Positions 1-6,962 of a stretch of DNA of 64,000 bases are shown piece after piece. The notes beneath the pieces were generated by a model. The model did not search any database and was not told the origin of the DNA. It saw nothing but the letters and a program-made list of their open reading frames with translations. The first letter of the stretch is position 1, and each line of letters starts with the position of its first letter. This stretch comes from an uncultured Oscillospiraceae bacterium (GTDB taxonomy: Bacteria; Bacillota; Clostridia; Oscillospirales; Oscillospiraceae). The position numbers and the translations under genes are program-made. The stretch is taken from the NCBI GenBank assembly GCA_910584045.1, contig CAJTYO010000006.1, positions 22,453 to 86,452 on the forward strand, read 5' to 3'.

Positions 1-220
1 TGAGAGCAATCGTTTTTTCACAAAAAATCAACCTCCAATTTTTAATGTGCTTGACCAAGAACGGTCTGCGGTTTGCGGTGGGTGGTGGCAGAAACTCCCC
101 CGCCCATCAAGATGTAACAGAATTATAGGTCGGTTACATCCTGACGGTTCCAAGCTCCCCTCGCGCTACCATATAGGATGCCCGTTTCCAGATTTTTTAG
201 TGGGAACCTGTGAAAAAGGC

Positions 221-249
221 TTGAAACTAGGCGCTCTGAGTGCTAAAAT
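221..249 (+). promoter_or_regulatory. Sigma-A type promoter of the tyrosine recombinase
   Basis: TTGAAA at 221-226 and TAAAAT at 244-249 are separated by exactly 17 bp, about 90 bp ahead of the recombinase start. Bases 1-220 show no gene or convincing structure to me. Confidence 0.6.
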
Positions 250-336
250 AGGTATCACTTCTATAAAAATGTTACAAAGCCCCCTCGCTCGGAGATGCGC
301 TATACTGTAACGCATCTAAACGAGGAGGCTATTATT

Positions 337-921
337 ATGGCAGCAACAGAACCTGTTCGGGATAAAAATCAGTTAAAGGCACTCAGCGAATACTTTTTGA
401 AGCGGGGACAACTTCGCAATTATGTGCTGGTGGTGCTAGGAGCGCACACTGCACTCCGAATCAGCGACCTGCTCCGGCTACGGTGGGCGGACGTGTATGA
501 TGAGGAGCGGCAGGACTTTCGCGCCCATGTTACAATCACCGAGAAGAAAACCGGAAAAACCAAAACTATCGCTTTGAATAAGCACGCTGTGAATGCGCTA
601 CGCCTCTATTTCCCGCATCGGCGGGGCGAGTTCATTTTTGTGAGCAACCGGAAGAACGGCAAGGCCATCAGCCGGATTCAGGCGTGGCGCATCATTCATG
701 GGGCAGTGTTGGCGGTCGGCATCGCGGGGAAAATTGCTTGCCACAGCCTTCGTAAGACTTGGGGGTATCATGCCTGGACGAGCAAGGCTGTTTCGCCGGT
801 GGTCATTATGGACATTTATAACCACAGCAGTTATGAGGTAACACGACGATACCTTGGTGTGGCGCAAGATGATTTGGACAGGGCATATTTAGGGATGGAA
901 TTGTTTTCGCCAAGTTTATGA
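337..921 (+). CDS. Tyrosine recombinase (phage integrase family), short form
   Basis: This is a 194-residue site-specific recombinase that would cut and rejoin DNA through a tyrosine intermediate. The catalytic-domain motifs are visible: ALRISDLLRL with the first Arg near residue 41, a Lys-rich beta turn near residue 70, HSLRKTWG (the H-x-x-R box) near residue 144, and NHSSYEVTRRYLGV carrying the late His and the nucleophilic Tyr. There is essentially no N-terminal core-binding domain, so it is shorter than a typical integrase. The start at 337 is chosen because it follows GAGGAGG at 322-328; an in-frame upstream ATG at 295 lacks such a site. It may mobilise the element or serve as an accessory invertase-like enzyme. 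Confidence 0.85.
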   Translation: MAATEPVRDKNQLKALSEYFLKRGQLRNYVLVVLGAHTALRISDLLRLRWADVYDEERQDFRAHVTITEKKTGKTKTIALNKHAVNALRLYFPHRRGEFIFVSNRKNGKAISRIQAWRIIHGAVLAVGIAGKIACHSLRKTWGYHAWTSKAVSPVVIMDIYNHSSYEVTRRYLGVAQDDLDRAYLGMELFSPSL

Positions 922-927
922 AACTCA

Positions 928-936
928 TGATATAAT
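928..936 (+). promoter_or_regulatory. Extended -10 promoter for the structured RNA at 944-1072
   Basis: TGATATAAT matches an extended -10 element (TGn plus TATAAT). Initiation 7-10 bases downstream would place the 5' end at the first arm of the RNA structure. No good -35 is seen. Confidence 0.4.
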
Positions 937-943
937 CAAATTA

Positions 944-1072
944 GCTAAATATCCACATTCAAAATTTATACAAGTTCAAGTTTTTAGGACGAAAATGCGA
1001 CCATATGTAGCAGATTGGGTTCTAAAGACTTGATTTGTGGATGTTTAGCGACTAACATATGGTCGCTTTTTT
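944..1072 (+). ncRNA. Putative structured RNA with pseudoknot topology and terminator
   Basis: Two long inverted repeats are interleaved. Arm A (944-957) pairs with A' (1036-1049) over 14 pairs including one G-U. Arm B (997-1008) pairs perfectly with B' (1055-1066) over 12 pairs. B' is followed at once by six T, so the B helix would act as an intrinsic terminator. The order A-B-A'-B' means that both helices together form a pseudoknot, or that they compete as alternatives. It lies between the recombinase and a membrane protein gene. It could be a small RNA, an attenuator for 1102-1911, or a recombination site. I do not recognise a known family. Confidence 0.45.
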
Positions 1073-1101
1073 GATTAGGCGATTAAACGAAGGCATCATC
1101 A

Positions 1102-1911
1102 ATGGAGCAAAACAACAATTTTCCAAACGGACAGCCTATCCAGTTGAACGCAGCACCCCAAACACAATCACCAGCCAATCATATTTTGCGAAATATACAC
1201 TGGCAAAACATAGTGTGTTTCGTATGCAATGTTCTTACTTTTTTGTGTATATGCTGTCTTTATGATTTAGGAATGTGGATTTCTTGCCTATCGTTGCTAT
1301 TGGCGGCAATTCTGTTCAAAAATGCCCTGACAATTCGCTTTTTCTATAAGATTCCGTTTCGATTGTCCTATGTCGTAGCCATTATCAATATTCTACTTGC
1401 TATGATTATGATAATTCTTTGCGGGAATTATTATGGACTGCTCCTTGCACCGGTTTGTTTCCCATTGGTTTTGATGGCTGTCGTTTCGAAAAAGCGGCAA
1501 TTACAACTAAGCACCCTCAAAACCTGTATGCCGCAAGATGAATACACGCGAATTATGACGATAGAGGAGCAGAAAAAGCTGTCCACCACTATGGTGATAT
1601 TGCTGGTTGCGGGATTTACCAACGATGTCCTCATATCGTATTGTTTTTTTCAAGGTCTGCCCGCAATTATAACGCCGTTATATGTGGGAGCCACCGCTGC
1701 TGCTTTTACAGTTCTGTTCTTCTTCCTAACAGTCAGTTCTGCAGTTGGTATTGTTTTCGCAGGGTATGCCATCTTGACCCTTAAAAAGATGCGGAAGCAG
1801 CAGATTTTAAAACCAAAAGGTTTGCGCATCCTAGGCTATAGCAGCATCGTTGCAAACTTTATTCCGTTGCTTCTGTTTGTAATATTGGTGGGGATATTTG
1901 TTATTGTCTGA
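1102..1911 (+). CDS. Polytopic membrane protein of unknown function
   Basis: This 269-residue protein has a polar, Gln/Asn-rich first 30 residues followed by about seven hydrophobic segments. They lie near residues 37-55, 57-72, 84-105, 107-125, 163-185, 190-225 and 248-269. A charged loop around residues 130-160 contains several Lys and Glu. I recognise no family motif. Its base composition is more AT-rich than the chromosomal genes, in line with acquired DNA. It sits alone between a structured RNA and the DGR-like repeat. Confidence 0.7.
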   Translation: MEQNNNFPNGQPIQLNAAPQTQSPANHILRNIHWQNIVCFVCNVLTFLCICCLYDLGMWISCLSLLLAAILFKNALTIRFFYKIPFRLSYVVAIINILLAMIMIILCGNYYGLLLAPVCFPLVLMAVVSKKRQLQLSTLKTCMPQDEYTRIMTIEEQKKLSTTMVILLVAGFTNDVLISYCFFQGLPAIITPLYVGATAAAFTVLFFFLTVSSAVGIVFAGYAILTLKKMRKQQILKPKGLRILGYSSIVANFIPLLLFVILVGIFVIV

Positions 1912-1993
1912 TAATTAGATGTGTCTGTTTGATATAGTATGATTGCGCAACATGCGATTGAGGGTTTCTAGAATAGCACCCTAATCTTCCAAA

Positions 1994-2002
1994 TGGTATA
2001 AT
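1994..2002 (+). promoter_or_regulatory. Extended -10 promoter ahead of the DGR-like repeat
   Basis: TGGTATAAT (TGn plus TATAAT) could start a non-coding transcript running through the repeat at 2243-2419. The rest of 1912-2240 has no open frame. It contains several TTCTC motifs and small inverted repeats. Confidence 0.35.
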
Positions 2003-2242
2003 GTTTTTGTGGGGATAGAATCCCATGGGCATCAAAGTTTGGCTTTTGAGAACCTTCTCCAGCCTAGCTGAACGCTCTTCTCGGAGATCGTGAAGTTCTC
2101 TGAGAGTTGTTTTTGAATCAATAACTTCTCAGACTAGAAAATTCGTCTGTGCTATGGCACAGATGGATAAAAGAAACTTCTCTTGGGTTTGTTCTATTTC
2201 TTTTCACCCAGGTCGTTAGTGAAGTCGTGACGGAGTAGGGGC

Positions 2243-2419
2243 GGCTACGTCAATCAGGATACCACCTACCTGTTCAACAACGCCGGTCGCAACGGCAACT
2301 ACTGGTCATCTACTCCGAACTCTAACACCAGCAACGCCTACAACCTCAACTTCAACGACACCAGCAGCATCAATCCGTCCAACAACAGCAATCGGTACAA
2401 CGGTCGCTCCGTTCGCTGC
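2243..2419 (+). repeat. DGR template-repeat-like sequence (non-coding, Asn-codon rich)
   Basis: Read in the frame of 2243, the 59 codons spell the C-type-lectin variable end of a diversity-generating-retroelement target, with NYWSSTP, NAYNLNF, NPSNN and NRYNGRSVRC. Sixteen of 59 codons are AAC or AAT, exactly the codons a template repeat holds for adenine mutagenesis. The frame is closed by TGA at 2228-2230 and has no start codon, so it cannot be the variable repeat of an expressed target here. No reverse transcriptase, Avd gene or second copy is found in the window. The likely reading is an orphan or trans-acting template repeat, or a decayed DGR. A small hairpin (GCAGGA/TCCTGC near 2474-2503) lies between it and the next gene. 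Confidence 0.6.
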
Positions 2420-2510
2420 CCTCACTGTGCCCGATCTCCGTTCCAGAACATCATATCATCAAAAACAGAGTGCAGGAAACACTTTCAAGGTGCCTCCTGC
2501 TCTATTGCGC

Positions 2511-4175
2511 TTATTTTGTCACGCGCACAGTGGCGTAATCTTGAAGAGTAACACCATTGGCGCTAACCTGCGACCAGTTGACAAGGCCGGTTACTCCGTC
2601 TGCTAGATTTACATCAACTACACGCACCCTAAAACGGATATAGGCGTTAGCATTAGGGCCATAGGTGCCAATACCAATACCGCTCGCAACAAGGTCATTT
2701 TGATCCATTGGGACACCTTCTGGATACTTTGTGTTATATATTATGGTCGATCCAGGGACATACCCAAGATTTGCTGGCAATATGTCCCGCACAGCTACAT
2801 TTATATGTTCATTTTCGCTGGTGTTTCGGTATTCAAACTGTATTTCCAGTTCGTCACCGACTTTAGCGTCAACGTAATTATGCCATTCGGTGTCGCCAGC
2901 AATGCGGATTTTCTGACTGACAGTAAACTCGGGAATAAAATCATCAAGTTGAATATCATGGCCGGGTCCGCTATTGGAGTCGGGAAAGATATTGTGTCCG
3001 GGTCCACTGTTGTCGTGGGTGTCGTAAGTGGAATTATTGTTGGGCAAATCAAAGTCAACAGAAACCGTTTTTGTTACCATTGCCCCATTTTCCCCCTTAA
3101 TGGTAATGTCGGTAGTCTGGACTCCGCCAACTGGGTGGCTCACAGCAGCTTGGAGCATTCCATTGTGCTCCCCAACCGCTACTACACTTGGGTCTGAACT
3201 AACGTAGCTAAAAACTGAGCCAGAAGGCTTATCAAGAGAATCTGCCACGACAAGACTATAGTATGTGTTTGGGGACATGATAATATCGCCATTTACGACA
3301 GTAATCGATTCAACAAAGAAAGTATCGCCTGTTGAAGGAGTTGATGATGGGAAACATCGTAGTAGGAGCACGGCCACTATTGCTACAGCAACAGCAGGCA
3401 AAGATGTCTTTTTAATATTTTTCCAGTTGATGTTTACTATTGGACTTATCGAAATCGGCCCTATATGTATTCCTTCATGTGGCTGTGGGTCTGGTGGTGA
3501 AACGGGCGCACCTGGCTGCGTCTTCGCTTCCGAACAGGTATCTTTTTGCTCTTCAGCAGCGTTGGAGTCATCCTCTGGTGAAAGGTCATCGCTTTCGTCA
3601 ACCCCTACGGACATGTCATCATCTTCGGGTTCTTCGTGCTCCACCGGTTTGTCTTTTTGCAAAATGTAACTTGGCTGCGGTATGGCGATAGAGCTGATGC
3701 GGCTTTTTACATATTTTTCAATGCCGCCCTCTTTTTGGGCCTGCTCGACTAGGTATTTAGCCAAAGAGGTTATCCGGACGTCCTCCGCTCTGCGCAGATT
3801 TTGCTCAAGTTTTCTCTTTTGATCATCTGTTGCGTCGGAATAATCATCGACAGGTTGTTTGCGCGGATGGGTCTGTAAATAATTGCTTTTAGCAAGGTAT
3901 TTTTTCCGACGATCACCAATCGACATAATTTCAGTATAATGGTAGCATTGTAATAACCCGAATGCCATTAGCAGCACATCTGCATCTCTGGAATTATCAA
4001 AATGCTCCGCTATTGCCCTAATCAACAGAGCATCAAATTGTTTTGTGGAAATGGAACTGTTTTGGAGTCCAAGATATTTCAGCGCCTGATTTGCGCAATG
4101 TTTACGGCTATGTTTACTCTGGTCTCTAATCTTAATCAGCTTTGTTGTGAGTATGCCTATGTTAATTATGCCCAC
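2511..4175 (-). CDS. Single-pass surface protein with DUF11-like extracellular part
   Basis: This 554-residue protein has a helical, charged N-terminal half (to about residue 160) and an acidic Pro/Glu/Asp-rich linker (about 165-235). One membrane helix at about 258-275 (SLPAVAVAIVAVLLLRCF) is followed by an outer part. That part holds a bacterial Ig-like stretch (SVFSYVSSDPSVVAVGEH), Gly-Pro-Gly-His repeats, and a domain resembling DUF11 (EIQFEYRNTSENEH, ILPANLGYVPGS) near residues 430-550. The N-terminus would be cytoplasmic. It is read convergently toward the DGR-like repeat, whose sequence it does not share. The function is unknown; the layout suggests a membrane sensor or adhesin. Confidence 0.75.
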   Translation of the reverse strand: MGIINIGILTTKLIKIRDQSKHSRKHCANQALKYLGLQNSSISTKQFDALLIRAIAEHFDNSRDADVLLMAFGLLQCYHYTEIMSIGDRRKKYLAKSNYLQTHPRKQPVDDYSDATDDQKRKLEQNLRRAEDVRITSLAKYLVEQAQKEGGIEKYVKSRISSIAIPQPSYILQKDKPVEHEEPEDDDMSVGVDESDDLSPEDDSNAAEEQKDTCSEAKTQPGAPVSPPDPQPHEGIHIGPISISPIVNINWKNIKKTSLPAVAVAIVAVLLLRCFPSSTPSTGDTFFVESITVVNGDIIMSPNTYYSLVVADSLDKPSGSVFSYVSSDPSVVAVGEHNGMLQAAVSHPVGGVQTTDITIKGENGAMVTKTVSVDFDLPNNNSTYDTHDNSGPGHNIFPDSNSGPGHDIQLDDFIPEFTVSQKIRIAGDTEWHNYVDAKVGDELEIQFEYRNTSENEHINVAVRDILPANLGYVPGSTIIYNTKYPEGVPMDQNDLVASGIGIGTYGPNANAYIRFRVRVVDVNLADGVTGLVNWSQVSANGVTLQDYATVRVTK

Positions 4176-4209
4176 GTCGCCCCATCCCCATTTGGCAAAA
4201 GATGTCTAT

Positions 4210-4237
4210 AGTATAACAGATTTTCTCTCTGTTGCAA
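4210..4237 (-). promoter_or_regulatory. Promoter of the surface protein gene
   Basis: On the minus strand TTGCAA (4237-4232) and TATACT (4215-4210) are 16 bp apart, 35 bp upstream of the start at 4175. Confidence 0.55.
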
Positions 4238-4240
4238 AGG

Positions 4241-4268
4241 AAAAGCTGCGGGACACCCGCAGCTTTTT
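4241..4268. terminator. Bidirectional intrinsic terminator
   Basis: AAAAGCTGCGGG and CCCGCAGCTTTTT form a hairpin with a 3-base loop. It lies downstream of the leftward gene 4343-4957. Confidence 0.7.
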
Positions 4269-4342
4269 GATGTGTTTTGTGGTTTGGTAAATTGTGGCTA
4301 TAGGTTGACAGGAGATTTTTTGAGAAAACGGCAGGTGGGTAA

Positions 4343-4957
4343 TCAACGGTATTCTGTCACATAGATGTATTTCCGGTGTCCGCTCGGTTTGTCTGGCTCA
4401 TCGTGGCGCGGAGTAAAGACAAACTTGCGTTTTCCATAGGCGTCCTGTTCAATGACTTCTAAATAATGGTCTTCCTCGGCGTCTTCTTCATCGGTGGACA
4501 TCTCTACCAGATAGGTATCAACACCACTACCATCCGCTCGGTCAACCTCGAACATGAACTTAAGCCAAGGCGTCCATTTCACATAGAGATCTTCTTCCTG
4601 GCCTGTCTCGCGGTCAAAGAACGCCATTTTAATGAGAATGTCGTCGATTTGAACAACGCCTAGCACCCAGTTGGGAAGTTCACCACGCAGAATCCGAACA
4701 TAGTTGGACTTAAACGAACGATGGAGCGACAGTGTAGCGGATTTAACTTCCGAATCACCCTCATAAAAATCACATGTTTCGACGCAACTGGCAATGTCGG
4801 CTACGATTTTTCCGCATACGGGCACGTTTTTAACTCGGATGGATGGACGCTGTAGGTTTTCTGCGCTGGGCATTGCGTTCCAAGTAGTTTCGGCATTGTA
4901 GATGAGATAACCTTCGTCTCCGTCATCTAATTCAAGCCGGTATTGCATAGACCTCAT
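4343..4957 (-). CDS. Hypothetical acidic protein of the mobile element
   Basis: This 204-residue, strongly acidic soluble protein has beta-rich, evenly hydrophobic segments (YRLELDDGDEGYLIYN, WVLGVVQIDDILIKMAFF, DTYLVEMSTDEEDAEEDHY). There is no signal peptide or membrane helix. I recognise no family. The start at 4957 follows GGGAGGG at good spacing; a second ATG at 4948 is possible. It has its own near-consensus promoter (5131-5103) and a terminator at 4241-4268, so it is a single-gene unit. Confidence 0.7.
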   Translation of the reverse strand: MRSMQYRLELDDGDEGYLIYNAETTWNAMPSAENLQRPSIRVKNVPVCGKIVADIASCVETCDFYEGDSEVKSATLSLHRSFKSNYVRILRGELPNWVLGVVQIDDILIKMAFFDRETGQEEDLYVKWTPWLKFMFEVDRADGSGVDTYLVEMSTDEEDAEEDHYLEVIEQDAYGKRKFVFTPRHDEPDKPSGHRKYIYVTEYR

Positions 4958-5102
4958 ATTTTTGCCCTCCCTGTTTCAATGATTGTGTTATCGCTAGTCC
5001 TCAAGAGAGAACCCGCGAATCGCACAATCATTGACGACAAGAGGGAACGGATAATAAACCACAAGCTGATAAGTTGCGTAGGACGGTTAGTCTATACTAA
5101 TT

Positions 5103-5131
5103 ATTGTAGCACACAGGCACTATTTTGTCAA
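5103..5131 (-). promoter_or_regulatory. Consensus promoter for the gene at 4343-4957
   Basis: On the minus strand TTGACA (5131-5126), a 17-bp spacer and TACAAT (5108-5103) are present. This leaves an untranslated leader of roughly 135 bases. Confidence 0.65.
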
Positions 5132-5232
5132 TAATATTTATGGTTTTGTGTCTATTTGGCAAGTATGCGTAAGTAAAAATGAGGTGTTTTCAAGTTGTCA
5201 AGAGGAAAAAACAGGTCAGTTATCTCCGGTGA

Positions 5233-5298
5233 CTTCCACTCATTTCCGCTCATGTTTTTCCGCTGATTTCCACAGTTCTCCACCTATTTCCACTCGTA
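5233..5298 (+). repeat. Phased 10-bp direct repeats (iteron-like)
   Basis: Six imperfect copies of a TTCCRCTSAT-like unit begin at 5234, 5244, 5258, 5268, 5278 and 5288. The spacing is 10 bp except for one 14-bp step. The array is in the 464-bp gene-free stretch just upstream of the DNA-processing genes. It resembles a helically phased protein-binding array such as a replication or transfer origin, but no initiator is known. Confidence 0.55.
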
Positions 5299-5421
5299 TG
5301 GGCAACGAAAAAGAGTTGTGATATGCTACGGCGTAGCAGGGGCAAACACCGCAGACCCGACCGGAATCGTCCTTGTGGAAACTGTCAAACACACCCGGAA
5401 ATCAGAAAGGAGACGCACATT

Positions 5422-5739
5422 ATGAGTTATCAGAGTTACCCTGGCGAAGTCATCGACGCAGAGTATGTGGAGGTCATCCCTGCCCAGCGCGGCATGGGAA
5501 CTGGCCTCCTGCCCCGGCGCACCAGCGCCATGATGGGCAGGGTGATCGAGGAGGCGATGGTGCTCGGCACCCACGACCAGTGTCTGGCGATGCTGGCAAA
5601 GGCTGGGATTGAGCACACTGCCGCGCTGTCAGTAATGGAGGCGCAGTTTTCCCGTATGGCTCCACAGGCCGCAGAGCGGTATCGGGCAATCGTGGACGCT
5701 TACGCTCAGCAAGCGGCGGACAAGGTCAGGAGGTGGTGA
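5422..5739 (+). CDS. Small hypothetical protein
   Basis: The product is 105 residues. After a short N-terminus (GEVIDAEYVEVIP) it is an all-helical domain with Ala-rich amphipathic helices (AMLAKAGIEHTAALSVME, ERYRAIVDAYAQQAADKV). The start at 5422 follows AAGGAG at 5407-5412; upstream in-frame codons lack a ribosome site. It is the first gene of a rightward set that continues to about 13958, so it is probably an accessory DNA-transfer or element-maintenance protein. I recognise no family. Confidence 0.6.
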   Translation: MSYQSYPGEVIDAEYVEVIPAQRGMGTGLLPRRTSAMMGRVIEEAMVLGTHDQCLAMLAKAGIEHTAALSVMEAQFSRMAPQAAERYRAIVDAYAQQAADKVRRW

Positions 5740-5741
5740 AA

Positions 5742-5948
5742 ATGGTTGGTGCTATCTTTCTTACTATCATCATCACTGGGGTGGTTGTCGCATTTTTCTA
5801 TGAACAAGAAGTTCGATACCTGTCTCGGGAGAATTGGATGTTCCGGCGGCTTCTTTCGGAACAGGCGAAACTCCATCAGATGAGCCTGGACGCTTACATC
5901 GCCATGCTCCGAGAGGCCCAGCGGCACACCGGCGGTCAGCAGTTTTGA
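5742..5948 (+). CDS. Small single-pass membrane protein
   Basis: This 68-residue protein has an N-terminal membrane helix (GAIFLTIIITGVVVAFFY) and a charged helical tail. The start at ATG 5742 follows CAGGAGG at 5727-5733; GTG codons at 5733 and 5736 overlap that site and are unlikely. It begins 2 bases after the preceding stop, so the two genes are probably coupled. The function is unknown. Confidence 0.6.
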   Translation: MVGAIFLTIIITGVVVAFFYEQEVRYLSRENWMFRRLLSEQAKLHQMSLDAYIAMLREAQRHTGGQQF

Positions 5949-6144
5949 CCGCATAAGAGCGAAAAAACGGGGGTTTAGTAACAAAATCAGTTTTATTTTA
6001 CAACGGCGGTTATTGTGTAGTCTTATGCTTGATTTTATCCCTGTTTTATGGTGTCTTATCGCTAAAAAAGTTAAAACCTCTAATGCTTTGGAATAGAAAC
6101 ATCTTCCTGTAAAGTGTCCCTCAAAAGCAAGAAACAGGAGACTT

Positions 6145-6732
6145 ATGGACACCAATTCCAAGAAATATCGCACGATTCTGGCAGACCCGCCGTGGCAGAT
6201 TAACCAGCGGGGCAAAAACAGCAACCGCAGCGCAGAGCACCACTACGACCTGATGCCACTGGAACGCATCAAAGCGATGCCGGTAGCGGACTTTTCTATG
6301 GACAACAGTTACCTGTATCTCTGGTGCCCGAACGGCTTGCTTCCAGAGGCGCTGGAAGTCATCAAAGCGTGGGGGTTCACATTCCGCAGTCCCATCTACT
6401 GGATCAAGCCCCGGCTCGGACTGGGAAATTACGTCAGAAACGCAAGTGAGACCTGTCTCTTTGCTACTCGCGGCAAGGCTCCAGTGAAGTTCCACGCCCA
6501 GCCAAACTGGTTTTTTGCCGCCCAACAGGAACACAGCCATAAACCAGAAGAACAATTTGCGATTATTGAGCGGCTATCAGACGGCCCCTATCTGGAGCTG
6601 TTTGCCCGCCGCCGTCAACCGGGATGGGATGCCTGGGGCAACGAAATTGACAGCGATATTATCGTCCCAGGCTATCCCGTCCCAACCTATTCCGACAAAA
6701 TTGTCAAATCTGTTAAAGGGAAGGAGATGTGA
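6145..6732 (+). CDS. MT-A70 family adenine-N6 DNA methyltransferase
   Basis: The 195-residue protein carries the DPPW catalytic motif (ILADPPWQI, residues about 11-19) of MT-A70 enzymes, which transfer a methyl group from S-adenosylmethionine to adenine N6. ETCLFATRGK near residue 94 and the C-terminal YLELFARRRQPGWDAWGNE signature are also visible. Length and order fit the stand-alone phage and plasmid forms. With no restriction partner nearby it is probably an orphan methyltransferase that protects or marks the element's DNA. Confidence 0.88.
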   Translation: MDTNSKKYRTILADPPWQINQRGKNSNRSAEHHYDLMPLERIKAMPVADFSMDNSYLYLWCPNGLLPEALEVIKAWGFTFRSPIYWIKPRLGLGNYVRNASETCLFATRGKAPVKFHAQPNWFFAAQQEHSHKPEEQFAIIERLSDGPYLELFARRRQPGWDAWGNEIDSDIIVPGYPVPTYSDKIVKSVKGKEM

Positions 6733-6936
6733 TGCGCCATAGAACCACCGAAAAAACTCATCACCAGAATCGTAGAGTTTTGTGCGCTGCTGGCTCTGAG
6801 CGCTTTCCTGCTTCGGCTGGCAGTAGCCTATCTCCTAGAAATATGGGTGTATCTGCTGGTTATCGTAATCATCGTCACAGCCGGGGTCATCGGCTGGCGG
6901 GTCTACAAACACTTTCGCGATTTGGGACAATGGTAG
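6732..6936 (+). pseudogene. Small two-helix membrane protein, ATA start or frameshifted
   Basis: In the frame after the methyltransferase stop (TGA 6730-6732) an open stretch to TAG 6934-6936 encodes EPPKKLITRIVEFCALLA and two membrane helices (LSAFLLRLAVAYLLE, VYLLVIVIIVTAGVIGW). It clearly looks coding, but there is no ATG, GTG or TTG at its head. Either translation begins at ATA 6739 (AAGGAG lies at 6721-6726), or it begins at ATG 6732 and a +1 shift occurs in the A-run near 6750. The role is unknown; it precedes the coupling ATPase. Confidence 0.45.
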
Positions 6937-6962
6937 TAGCAACAATAAAAAGGAGTGGGCTT

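Noticed and set aside
1..220. Possible riboswitch or RNA gene at the window start
   Set aside because: Only short, weak inverted repeats and no known riboswitch core were seen.
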